From Bacillota bacterium (GTDB lineage: Bacteria > Bacillota > Clostridia > Peptostreptococcales > Anaerovoracaceae): a stretch of 37,784 bases of DNA. Positions 17,367-24,819 of this stretch are shown in pieces. The notes under the pieces were generated by a model. It was not told where the DNA came from. It saw only the letters and a list, made by a program, of their open reading frames with translations, and made no database searches. Within the stretch, counting starts at the first letter, position 1; the number at the start of each line of letters is the position of its first letter. Made by a program: the position numbers and the translations under genes. Location of the stretch: the NCBI GenBank assembly GCA_017417045.1, contig JAFPZZ010000003.1, forward strand, positions 1-37,784. The letters run 5' to 3'.

Positions 17367-18026
17367 ATGGAAACTGATTTCAAGAAAAAAGCGGCTTTGG
17401 ATACTTCGGATTTCGTGCTGCTGGCCGACTACGTGCCAGGCGTCATCCAGGAGATAAGGTATTATTCCAGCTACAACTTCATAGGCGAGCGCATAGACGG
17501 CTACGAGGAGCCCTGCGCCATCATCACGAAGGAGGCCGCGAGGGCGCTCAAGTCCGTCAGCAACGAGATGAACATCATGGGCTACAGGCTGAAGGTCTTC
17601 GACGCCTACCGCCCGGCGGGGGCCGTAAGGCACTTCGTCCTCTGGGGCATAGAGGACACCGACGTGCGCATGAAGCCCTATTTCTACCCGGATCTTCAGA
17701 AGCAGGAGCTCTTCGCCAAGGGCTACATAGCCAGGATGTCCGGGCACAGCAGGGGAAGCACTATAGACCTCACCCTCCTGGATATGAAGACGGGCAAGGA
17801 AGTCGATATGGGCAGCCCCTTCGATTTCTTCGGCGAGATCTCGCACGCGGATTACCGCGGCATCAGCGACGAGCAGTACGCGAACAGGAAGATGCTCAGC
17901 GAGGTCATGGTGCGCAACGGCTTCGAGCCCATAGACTGCGAATGGTGGCATTTCACGCTGAAGGACGAGCCCTTCCCCGACACCTACTTCGAATTCCCCG
18001 TTTCGGCTGAATACCTCAAGAAATGA
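17367..18026 (+). CDS. VanX-like D-Ala-D-Ala dipeptidase (peptidase M15D)
   Basis: A 219-residue zinc dipeptidase. The zinc ligands fit family M15: H127 and D134 in SGHSRGSTID, and H195 in EWWH, with E192 as the catalytic base. DAYRPAGAVRHFVLW is the conserved arginine segment. VanX and its relatives (E. coli DdpX) cleave D-Ala-D-Ala. In vancomycin-resistant bacteria this removes the drug target; elsewhere it recycles cell-wall D-alanine. No vanA- or vanH-like ligase or lactate dehydrogenase gene is adjacent, so resistance is not indicated. ATG 17367 is preferred over GTG 17358 because AGGTG then falls 6 nt upstream. The stop overlaps the YdcF-like gene start (ATGA). Confidence 0.9.
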   Translation: METDFKKKAALDTSDFVLLADYVPGVIQEIRYYSSYNFIGERIDGYEEPCAIITKEAARALKSVSNEMNIMGYRLKVFDAYRPAGAVRHFVLWGIEDTDVRMKPYFYPDLQKQELFAKGYIARMSGHSRGSTIDLTLLDMKTGKEVDMGSPFDFFGEISHADYRGISDEQYANRKMLSEVMVRNGFEPIDCEWWHFTLKDEPFPDTYFEFPVSAEYLKK

Positions 18027-19249
18027 TCAGATTCGACACCCTGAACAAAAAGCCAAAGCTCTACGACCTCGCCATACTGACAGCGGCGGTCTTCATCGCG
18101 ATCGCGTCGCTGACAATGTCCCGCGGCATCGGCGCTGAGCTTGCGGTAAGCTATATCATGATAGCCTACCTCGCGGCGGCCATACTCATACTTATAGGCG
18201 CGTTCGTAAGGCAGCTGCGCTACAACCCCTACTCGTACAACACCATTTTCTACGCGGGCTTCGCGCTGTTTCTCCTCTTCGTGCTCGCGATGCAGATCAG
18301 CATCGTGGCGATGCTCGCAGGAAATCCGCAGGCCGACGAGCTCTGCAACATAGTCTCGATGCTCGCGGGATCCGCGGAGAGCTATATGCTGCTCACGTCT
18401 CCGTTCATCCTTCTGTTTTCGATCGCGCTCTGCGTATCCAATATCTCGCTCATAAGGCATGAAGGGCGCAGATTCGTCAACGTGCTCGGGATAATCCTCT
18501 CGTTCATGCTGGTGGGCGGCATCCTCGTCATATTCCGCTTCAATTACTATGCCACGGGCAGCCAGTTCGAGGTGATGGTGCACGACATCATAGCGAACAC
18601 GATGTCGGCGCTCTACCTCTATTTTGAATGCATGCTTATAGGCGTCATGATCGCGGCTGTCATAGTCACGCGCTACAGGCTGGATCTCGACAAAGACGTC
18701 ATAATCATACTCGGCTGCGGCATCAGAAACGACGGCACGCCCACTCCGCTGCTTAAAGGGCGCATAGACAGGGCCCTCGCCCATGCCCGCGAGCAGAAGG
18801 AGGCGGGAGGAAAGGACGTCGTTTTCGTCACCTCCGGCGGACAGGGCCCGAACGAGGTGATCTCCGAGAGTGCGTGCATGAAGCGCTACCTGATGGAGCA
18901 GGGCGTCCCCGAAGATAGGATCATAGAAGAAGACCTCTCGACCAGCACCTTCGAAAACATGAGATTTTCGAAGGAAAGGCTTGCGGAGGCAGGTCTTCTC
19001 GGCCCGGACGTAAAGATCGCCTTTTCGACGACGAATTATCACGTATTCCGCAGCGGGCTCTACGCCAGGCGCGTAAAAATGCGCGCCCAGGGTATGGGCG
19101 CGCGGACCAAATGGTATTTCTGGCCTAACGCGGCTGTGCGCGAGTTCGTAGGACTGCTCACCGAGCACCGCTTAAAGCAGGGCCTGATCTTCGGCGGCAT
19201 GATAGCCTTCTACGTGCTCATGACTATAGCCGTATACAGGTATTTCTAA
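18023..19249 (+). CDS. YdcF/SanA-like membrane protein (DUF218)
   Basis: A 408-residue protein. The first 215 residues contain about six hydrophobic segments; the rest is a DUF218 domain with the family motifs DVIIILGCGIRNDGTPTPLL, VTSGGQGPNEVISESACMKRYL, IIEEDLSTSTFENMRFSKE and STTNYHVFRSG. A last hydrophobic helix (GMIAFYVLMTIAVYRYF) closes the chain. YdcF-type domains bind nucleotide-like ligands; the paralog SanA of E. coli affects the envelope barrier to vancomycin. Translational coupling (ATGA) to a D-Ala-D-Ala dipeptidase supports a cell-wall function, which is inference. It converges with the pyrophosphatase gene, with only 5 bp between the stop codons. Confidence 0.88.
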   Translation: MIRFDTLNKKPKLYDLAILTAAVFIAIASLTMSRGIGAELAVSYIMIAYLAAAILILIGAFVRQLRYNPYSYNTIFYAGFALFLLFVLAMQISIVAMLAGNPQADELCNIVSMLAGSAESYMLLTSPFILLFSIALCVSNISLIRHEGRRFVNVLGIILSFMLVGGILVIFRFNYYATGSQFEVMVHDIIANTMSALYLYFECMLIGVMIAAVIVTRYRLDLDKDVIIILGCGIRNDGTPTPLLKGRIDRALAHAREQKEAGGKDVVFVTSGGQGPNEVISESACMKRYLMEQGVPEDRIIEEDLSTSTFENMRFSKERLAEAGLLGPDVKIAFSTTNYHVFRSGLYARRVKMRAQGMGARTKWYFWPNAAVREFVGLLTEHRLKQGLIFGGMIAFYVLMTIAVYRYF

Positions 19250-19252
19250 GGC

Positions 19253-19314
19253 CCCTATTCGCGCGGGTGCGCGTTTAAGTGTTCCGTCATTCCCGGGACG
19301 AATAGGGTCTTTCT
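19253..19314 (+). terminator. Possible terminator overlapping the opposing pyrophosphatase gene
   Basis: CCCTATTCG (19253-19261) and CGAATAGGG (19299-19307) can pair, and TCTTTCTT follows. The loop is 37 nt and itself GC-rich. The structure lies in the last codons of the minus-strand gene. It may end the YdcF-like transcript, but the long loop makes this weak. Confidence 0.35.
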
Positions 19315-20478
19315 TCCCAGGCCTGTCCTGAATATATACGCGGTGCCGTCGTACTCGTCGTAATTCGGGAAGGCCTCCTCAAAGACCTGCTTTGACAGTC
19401 CTTCGGCCGGGACTATATAGTCTATCTTCTCCCCGTTTTCCCGTATGCCGACGGAGGCGTACATAAGATCGACGTTCTTTTGCCCGAAGCCTTCTGCGAG
19501 GGCATTTTTCATGCGCGCGCAGAGCTCCTTCGCCGCGTCATCGTCTATGGCGTTCACCGCGCCTATGGCGAAGCTCGTGCCTCCGGCCTCGTATTCCTTG
19601 TAATCCGAGAAGAGTATCTCCAGGTCGCTGAAGCCCTCGTACGAGAGGCTCTCCGCGTGGATCTGCGCGTAGAGAGCGTCTATGTCGCTGACCCCGGCCA
19701 GCTTGGCGAGCTCCTCCGCGGCCTTCCTGTCGGCGTCTATAGTCGTCGTCCCGTTCAGGCCGGAGGTGTCCGAGAGCACCGCTCCGAGCAGGAGCTGCGC
19801 GGTCTGGGTGTCTATCTCGAGCCCGTAGTTCAGGTAATCGAGCCAGACTATGGTCGCCGTAGCGCCTATGGGCCTCGCCTCGTAGACTATCTGATGCCCG
19901 GTGTTGACGGTGCCGACCCCGTGATGATCCATGATCCCGACTATGTGCGCGTCCTCCATCCCGTCGACCGACTGCAGGTATTCGCTGTGGTCGACCAGGA
20001 AGATGTTCTCCCCGGAGGCGTCCTCGAGTATGGGCGGGGTCTCGGCACCCGCGTATCTGAGGATGAACGCCGTCTCGTTGCTCACGGGAGCGCTTATCCT
20101 TGCCTCCGCGTCATAGCCGAGCATGCGTAGCAGCCTGGCGTAGGCAACAGCGCTGATGACCGTATCCGAATCTGGGCTCTTGTGCCCTATGACGTATATG
20201 GGGCCGCCCTCCGCGCTCATGGCGCTGACGCTGTTTTTGTTGAGCTCCTGAAGGAAGACTCTTTCAGCTGCGAGCTGCGAGGCGTCGTCCTTGGCCTGCC
20301 GAGCCTCCTCGGAGAGCCTTTGATTCTCCTTTATGAGCTGCTGACTCTCGGTCAGGAGCCTTTCGTTTTCCGCGCGAAGGCCCTCCGATCCCGTTCTTTC
20401 AGCGAGATAAGCTCCGGCGCTGAGGCATGTTACCAAAAGCAGCGCTATCGCTGCCAGTGATACGGATCTGTTTTTCAT
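19255..20478 (-). CDS. Family II (DHH) manganese pyrophosphatase with N-terminal membrane anchor and coiled coil
   Basis: Residues 93-407 are a complete family II inorganic pyrophosphatase (hydrolyses PPi; DHH superfamily). Metal ligands are H99, D103 and D105 in IGHKSPDSDT, D163 in LVDHSE, and the DHH motif H185-H186; EARPIGATATIV, AVLSDTSGL and the C-terminal GRK (GLGRKTLFVP) also match. Usual proteins of this family are soluble, about 310 residues, and start at the GHK strand. This one has 92 extra residues: a basic start and hydrophobic helix (about 6-27, LAAIALLLVTCLSAGAYL) and then a heptad-rich coiled coil (about 33-80). LVTC resembles a lipobox only poorly. It may be tethered to, or exported across, the membrane. 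AAGGAAG precedes the ATG. Confidence 0.9.
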   Translation of the reverse strand: MKNRSVSLAAIALLLVTCLSAGAYLAERTGSEGLRAENERLLTESQQLIKENQRLSEEARQAKDDASQLAAERVFLQELNKNSVSAMSAEGGPIYVIGHKSPDSDTVISAVAYARLLRMLGYDAEARISAPVSNETAFILRYAGAETPPILEDASGENIFLVDHSEYLQSVDGMEDAHIVGIMDHHGVGTVNTGHQIVYEARPIGATATIVWLDYLNYGLEIDTQTAQLLLGAVLSDTSGLNGTTTIDADRKAAEELAKLAGVSDIDALYAQIHAESLSYEGFSDLEILFSDYKEYEAGGTSFAIGAVNAIDDDAAKELCARMKNALAEGFGQKNVDLMYASVGIRENGEKIDYIVPAEGLSKQVFEEAFPNYDEYDGTAYIFRTGLGRKTLFVPGMTEHLNAHPRE

Positions 20479-20527
20479 AGCTTCCTTCTTTCTGTCTGAT
20501 GCGGTCGATCATTATACAGGGCGCCCG

Positions 20528-21202
20528 TCACTTTAGCAGTCTTCTTCTCTCGGGCAGGCTCCTCAGGAAAGCTCCGATCTGCTCGGCGAGCAGCCTGTGG
20601 CCGGCAGGGTTCGGGTGCAGGCCGTCCAGGAAGAAGCGCTCGCTTATGACGTCCACCCTGGGCTGAAGGCCGGAGCAGGCGTAGAGATCGAGCACGGGGA
20701 AGCTGTAGAATTCTGCGACCTCCCTGATAGCGCGTATGTAGTCCTCGTAGGGGAAGGTCCTCGCGAAGCCGCTGGGGCTGATGTCCCAGGCCTCGCATAT
20801 CCTGTGGAGCGGCGTGAGCACGACTATCCAGGAATCCGGATACCTTTCCGCGAGTCCTCCGTACAGATAGTGGAGCGCCCCATAAAAGGTGTCCGGCTTG
20901 CGGTCTTCCGGACTTCCGAGACGCGCGTCTCCGTGGCCGAAATCGTTGGTTCCGCCGAATACGACTATAACGTCTGCGTCGGGGTCCATCTGATCGAACC
21001 TTCCGCAGAAATCCTTGTCCCATTTGGATTCTTCGGAGGGCACGCGCTGGCGCGCTATCCTCGTGCCGCCTATGCCGTAGTTGCGGCAGACGGCGCCCCA
21101 GTTCTCCGCGATAAGGCTGACGAAGCATTCCTCCGGCTCCACGCCGTGCCCCTCGGTGATGCTGTCGCCGAGGAAGTTGATCTTTGCGTTTTTAAGCTCC
21201 AT
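20528..21202 (-). CDS. SGNH/GDSL-type esterase or lipase
   Basis: A 224-residue SGNH hydrolase. The block order is GDS (FLGDSITEGHG, catalytic S14), the glycine block YGIGGTRIARQ, GGTND (VVFGGTNDFGHGD) and the Asp/His block DGLHPNPAGH. The fold deacylates esters or sugars; such single-domain cytoplasmic enzymes have unknown substrates. No signal peptide is present. The binding site GAGGAAAAC lies before the ATG, with an AT-rich promoter-like region (GATATATAGATATATAT) at 21217-21240. The gene is followed 49 bp later by the pyrophosphatase gene on the same strand. Confidence 0.88.
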   Translation of the reverse strand: MELKNAKINFLGDSITEGHGVEPEECFVSLIAENWGAVCRNYGIGGTRIARQRVPSEESKWDKDFCGRFDQMDPDADVIVVFGGTNDFGHGDARLGSPEDRKPDTFYGALHYLYGGLAERYPDSWIVVLTPLHRICEAWDISPSGFARTFPYEDYIRAIREVAEFYSFPVLDLYACSGLQPRVDVISERFFLDGLHPNPAGHRLLAEQIGAFLRSLPERRRLLK

Positions 21203-21292
21203 TTTGTTTTCCTCTTTTATATATATCTATATATCTTGTGAGCGCTGTTATGCGTAACGCTCCTGATGCATTGCCTGAACTCCCGCGCAGCC

Positions 21293-22177
21293 CTACCCCT
21301 CTTTAGGCTCTGCGAACTGCTCCGCCTCGGAGAGCAGGAACTCCCTGAACTTCCTGACGGCCGGCGACTCGTAGCGGGCGTCGTCCCATATGAGGAACGA
21401 CGAGATGTAGATCTCGGGCGAATCGACAGGGACCAGCACGGTGTTGGCCCTGAAGCGTCCCTTCCATGAGACCGAAGGCGCGAGCGCTATGCCCATGTTC
21501 TCCGACACGTACTTCCTGACGAAATACGGGTCGTCGCAGATTATGGGGATGAGCGGCTCGAAGCCCTGCGCGCGGCAGAGCTTGAGGGTCTTGGCGTAGA
21601 GCTCGGTCGGGGCGGGAAGGCTTATGAGCTTCTGCCCCTGCAGATCGGCTATGCCTACGCTCTTTCGCTTCGCGAGCGGGTGATCCTCGTGGACGGCCAG
21701 TACGACTCTCTCCGTCAGCAGAGTAGCCGAGGCCGTCATGCGCTTGTATGAGGGCTGCGACGACACGCAGAGGTCGTACGAGACGTCCTGATCCTCGTGA
21801 TAGCCGTGCGAGACCGAGATCCTCACGTCCGGGTAGGCCTTCGCGAACTTCGGGATGCAGGCCAGGACGAGCCTGTGGCTCTCCATGACCTTGATGCTGA
21901 TGGGCCCGGCTATCCTTTCGGCGTCCCCGGTCACGACGGCCACGCCGTTGTCCAGCTCCTGCAGCGACTTTTCCACGGATTCCAGGAAGAGCCTGCCCTT
22001 TTCGTTCAGGAACATCTTGCCGCTCTGCCGTTCGAAGAGCCTCGCGCCCAGATCCCGCTCTAGCCTCGCGATCGCCTGTGACATCGAGGGCTGCGGGATC
22101 GAGAAATATCTGGCCGCCTTGGTCACGCTCTCGAGCTCCGCGACCTTCTGAAAATATCTAAGCTGAAGTAATTCCAT
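21293..22177 (-). CDS. LysR-family transcriptional regulator
   Basis: A 294-residue regulator. Residues 1-60 form the winged helix (LLQLRYFQKVAELESVTKAARYF, then SMSQAIARLERDLGARLFER). The rest is the periplasmic-binding-protein-like effector domain (about 90-290). The effector is unknown. GGAGG lies before the ATG. It is divergent from the 22409 gene and the downstream aldolase/dehydrogenase/transporter block, the typical place for a regulator of those genes. A palindrome at 22273-22290 is a candidate binding site. No start codon competes with the chosen one. Confidence 0.92.
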   Translation of the reverse strand: MELLQLRYFQKVAELESVTKAARYFSIPQPSMSQAIARLERDLGARLFERQSGKMFLNEKGRLFLESVEKSLQELDNGVAVVTGDAERIAGPISIKVMESHRLVLACIPKFAKAYPDVRISVSHGYHEDQDVSYDLCVSSQPSYKRMTASATLLTERVVLAVHEDHPLAKRKSVGIADLQGQKLISLPAPTELYAKTLKLCRAQGFEPLIPIICDDPYFVRKYVSENMGIALAPSVSWKGRFRANTVLVPVDSPEIYISSFLIWDDARYESPAVRKFREFLLSEAEQFAEPKEG

Positions 22178-22272
22178 AGGATGTCCTCCAAGACAAATAT
22201 GACATATCTTTGTGCTGAAGGCAAGGAAGAAAAAGATATAACTCAGGCAGTATGGGCGGATAACGGCAAACG

Positions 22273-22290
22273 TTTTTTACACGTAAAAAA
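22273..22290. promoter_or_regulatory. Palindrome between LysR and the 22409 gene (candidate operator)
   Basis: TTTTTTAC-AC-GTAAAAAA is a perfect 8-bp inverted repeat with a 2-bp centre, 96 bp upstream of the LysR ATG. It is conspicuous in this GC-rich sequence. It does not match the T-N11-A layout of classical LysR sites precisely. Confidence 0.45.
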
Positions 22291-22375
22291 TCCGGGCGTA
22301 GTATGGAATCAGGAGCAGGGTCTGCATCAGAGCAACAGCCGCAAGGTGCGCCCTGCGCAGGCGAGATCGATCTTA

Positions 22376-22394
22376 TCCGGGGATCATCCCCGGA
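22376..22394 (+). promoter_or_regulatory. Hairpin touching the ribosome binding site of the 22409 gene
   Basis: TCCGGGGA (22376-22383) pairs with TCCCCGGA (22387-22394) around a TCA loop. The right arm covers the first bases of the GGAGGAAGG binding site (22392-22400). It could limit translation or protect the 5' end. Confidence 0.4.
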
Positions 22395-22408
22395 GGAAGG
22401 ACAAAGTC

Positions 22409-23167
22409 ATGAGGACCAGGGTCAGCGAAGTCATAAAGCAGCTTCAGGGAAGACCGATCGAGGCGGAGCTCGAAAAGGTGTTCAGCCTCCCGCGCGACGC
22501 GGACGGGATATACTGGAACCTGCAGGGCGGAGGCAGCGACGGAAGCTTCGCGTATTTCGTCATGGTCTCGAAGGGGCCGTCCGAAACGGCGCTCAGCCGC
22601 ATCTTCAAGGTCTCGCTCGAAAGCTGGGAGCTCGTTAAGGTAAGCGGCCTCCTCAGCATGAATCACGCCAACGACCTGGTCTGCGACAGCGCGCGCGGCA
22701 GACTGGTCGTCTCGCACTGCGACGTGCATCCGGAGAGGGTCTCGTTCATCGATCCCGAGAACCTGGAGCTCACAGGCACGCGCGACATCCCGCAGAGGCA
22801 TTACAGCCTCGCCTTCGACGCGGAGAAGGGCCTCTACGTCGCCGGAAAGAGCCGGACCTACGACCTCGTGCTCCTGGACGAGGACTTCACGCCCGTCAGG
22901 GAGCTGCCCGGGGTCGAGGGCTTCGTCAAGCAGGGCCTGGACTGCGACGAGGACTTCATATATTTCTTCCAGACCGGGCCGGACCTCAACTGGATCTTCG
23001 TCTTTGACTGGGACGGAGCGCCGATCTCGAGGATAAAGGTCCCCATGGTCGGCGAGAGCGAGAACCTCTTCACCTACGGCGACGGCTTCGTAGGCGCCTT
23101 CAACAACAACGAAGGGCGCAGTGCGGACGTGTACATGATGAGGCTGAAAGAGGGCTGCGAAGGGTGA
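22409..23167 (+). CDS. Uncharacterised beta-propeller-like protein
   Basis: A 252-residue protein with no signal peptide and no strong family signature. It has recurring short strands with Asp/Gly turns (SHCDVHPERVSFIDPENLEL, LAFDAEKGLYVAGKSRTY, FVFDWDGAPISRI), as in six-bladed propellers (SMP-30/NHL/phytase-like). GGAGGAAGG 8 nt before ATG 22409 fixes the start; the longer frame from 22181 lacks a binding site. It stands divergent from the LysR gene and upstream of the KDPG aldolase, so it is probably a LysR target. An enzymatic role such as lactonase can only be guessed. Confidence 0.65.
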   Translation: MRTRVSEVIKQLQGRPIEAELEKVFSLPRDADGIYWNLQGGGSDGSFAYFVMVSKGPSETALSRIFKVSLESWELVKVSGLLSMNHANDLVCDSARGRLVVSHCDVHPERVSFIDPENLELTGTRDIPQRHYSLAFDAEKGLYVAGKSRTYDLVLLDEDFTPVRELPGVEGFVKQGLDCDEDFIYFFQTGPDLNWIFVFDWDGAPISRIKVPMVGESENLFTYGDGFVGAFNNNEGRSADVYMMRLKEGCEG

Positions 23168-23208
23168 GCGTGCCGGTCTTGAGGGACAAAACCGCGGTGC
23201 CTGATCGT

Positions 23209-23298
23209 CCTGCCCGCGGGAAGAAGCACTGCGGCGCTATAAATCCCCCTGCCCGCGGGAAGAAGCACTGCGGTGCTGTAGATCTCCCTGCCTGCGGC
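23209..23298. repeat. 39-bp imperfect tandem repeat (about 2.3 units)
   Basis: Units start at 23209, 23248 and 23287, each with CCTGCCCGCGGG (third copy CCTGCCTGCGGC) followed, in the first two, by AAGAAGCACTGCGG and GCT. The sequence just before (23190-23208) looks like the end of one more unit. The repeat lies in the 3' region of the 22409 gene, before the AT-rich promoter region of the aldolase. No function is recognised. Confidence 0.75.
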
Positions 23299-23308
23299 AG
23301 AAATATTT

Positions 23309-23369
23309 TTGACATTATGAAGTCATATATAAATTAATATTTTTTAAATCATATGCGCGATAGTAAAAT
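23309..23369 (+). promoter_or_regulatory. AT-rich promoter region of the aldolase operon
   Basis: A sharply AT-rich stretch holds TTGACA (23309-23314), TATAAA (23328) and TAAAAT (23364). No pair has ideal spacing, so the exact promoter cannot be named. TGACATTATGAAGTCA (23310-23325) has arms TGAC/GTCA. A GGCGGC/GCCGCC hairpin (23379-23396) follows in the leader. Confidence 0.4.
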
Positions 23370-23444
23370 TTAAGTGAGGGCGGCTGCCTGGCCGCCGGGA
23401 AAACGAAGACCCCCGGAGTTTAAGGCAAACTGAGAGGTTTAGAT

Positions 23445-24101
23445 ATGAAGGAAGCCATCATTCAGAAGATACTCGATGAAAAGGTCATCGCGATAATACG
23501 CGGAAGCTCAGAAGATGAGTGCCTGTCGCTCGCCAGGGCGCTGCACGCGGGCGGCGTGAACATGCTCGAGGTCACCTTCGACCAGAGCAGCGAGGAACTG
23601 CGCCTCCTAACCGAGCGCACGATAAAACGCCTGAACGACGAGCTCGGCGGCGAGATGGTCTTCGGCGCGGGCACGGTCACGACGCCTGAGATGGTGCGCA
23701 TGGCCTTTGACGCCGGCGCCAAATTCATCATCTCTCCGGACACCGATCCCGCGGTCATAAAGGAGACCGTAAGGCTGGGCATGGTCTCGATACCCGGGGC
23801 CTTCACCCCGAGCGAGATCAAACAGGCCCACGTCTGCGGCGCCGATTTCGTCAAGGTCTTCCCGGCCTCCAAGCTCGGCCCCTCCTACATCAAGGACGTC
23901 ACCGCCCCGCTCAACAACGTGCGGCTGCTGGCCGTAGGCGGCGTGGACGGTTCCAACATACGCGACTACCTGGCCGCCGGCGCCGTCGGCGCAGGTGTAG
24001 CCGGCTGCCTCTTCAAGAAAGACTGGATAAAGAACGGCGAGTGGGACAAGGTCACCGAGGCCTCGAAGAAGTTCACCGCCATCCTGCGCGGAGAGCAGTA
24101 G
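23445..24101 (+). CDS. eda: KDPG/KHG aldolase (2-keto-3-deoxy-6-phosphogluconate aldolase)
   Basis: A 218-residue class I aldolase that splits KDPG into pyruvate and glyceraldehyde-3-phosphate, and often 4-hydroxy-2-oxoglutarate into pyruvate and glyoxylate. The TIM-barrel landmarks are IIRGSSEDE (phosphate-side Arg), E42 in MLEVTFD, GAGTV (strand 4), SPDTDP, IPGAFTPSEI and the Schiff-base K137 in DFVKVFPAS. VGGVDGSN is the phosphate-binding glycine loop. GAGAGG precedes the ATG. It heads a plus-strand series with a P-loop kinase and a 2-hydroxyacid dehydrogenase, suggesting breakdown of a sugar acid or hydroxy-oxo acid. Confidence 0.93.
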   Translation: MKEAIIQKILDEKVIAIIRGSSEDECLSLARALHAGGVNMLEVTFDQSSEELRLLTERTIKRLNDELGGEMVFGAGTVTTPEMVRMAFDAGAKFIISPDTDPAVIKETVRLGMVSIPGAFTPSEIKQAHVCGADFVKVFPASKLGPSYIKDVTAPLNNVRLLAVGGVDGSNIRDYLAAGAVGAGVAGCLFKKDWIKNGEWDKVTEASKKFTAILRGEQ

Positions 24102-24131
24102 GGAGCTCGCAGCGACCTGGAAAGGAGCCTC

Positions 24132-24725
24132 ATGGACCTCATAATCATCGCCGGCATGCCGGCAACTGGAAAATCCACGGTCGCCGCGGCCGTCTCAAAG
24201 GCTTTCGGCTATCCCGTGATAGAAAAGGACTACCTCAAGGAGGGACTTTTCGACGTGCTCGGTTTTGAGAACTACGCGCAGAAGCGCGCCCTCGACCACG
24301 CGGCGAACGAGGAACTCCTCAGGACAGTAAGGGCCCTTCTGAAGTCCGGTACATCCGCCATAATAGACAACAATTTCGACACCGCGAGCGGGGAGAAGCT
24401 CTGCGAAGTCATAAATGAATACGATCCGAAATGCGTCACGGTCTTTCTCAGCGGAGACCCGCAGACGCTCTACGAGCGCTACGCCGAGCGCGACAACAAG
24501 CACCTGCGCCATCTGGGCCACGTGCTGCAGGACCATTACCCCCCGCGCGAGGGCGACAGCCTGGACTACACCATGACCCGCGACGAGTTCGACGAGAAGT
24601 TCTTCAAGCGCGGCATGGCGAGCTTCAGCGCCCCCGGCGGCAGGATAGACGTAGACACCACGGACCTGGACAAGGTCTCCACAGACGATATAGTCGCGCG
24701 GATCAGGGAGCTGCTGGCCGAATAA
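24132..24725 (+). CDS. P-loop kinase/ATPase (AAA_33-like)
   Basis: A 197-residue nucleotide-binding protein. Walker A is GMPATGKST (8-16). A short DNNFD motif (about 79) probably replaces the Walker B/catalytic Asp of small-molecule or polynucleotide-type kinases. VFLSGDPQTLYERYAERDN provides the lid arginines. This is the size of zeta-toxin/AAA_33-type kinases. The substrate is unknown. It lies 30 bp after the aldolase gene with AAAGGAG before the ATG, so it likely acts in the same pathway, perhaps phosphorylating a keto-sugar or hydroxy acid; that is inference. Confidence 0.8.
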   Translation: MDLIIIAGMPATGKSTVAAAVSKAFGYPVIEKDYLKEGLFDVLGFENYAQKRALDHAANEELLRTVRALLKSGTSAIIDNNFDTASGEKLCEVINEYDPKCVTVFLSGDPQTLYERYAERDNKHLRHLGHVLQDHYPPREGDSLDYTMTRDEFDEKFFKRGMASFSAPGGRIDVDTTDLDKVSTDDIVARIRELLAE

Positions 24726-24819
24726 GGGCGGGCTCCGCGGCGCGGCCGAAAAGGCGCCCGCACAGCGACTCGCGCCGTCCGCGCGCTTTCAACAGTTATT
24801 TCAAGAGAGGTGCAAACAG

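Noticed and set aside
23074..23315. Minus-strand frames with LLPAGR-type repeats
   Set aside because: They are translations of the 39-bp tandem DNA repeat; no start signal or known product.
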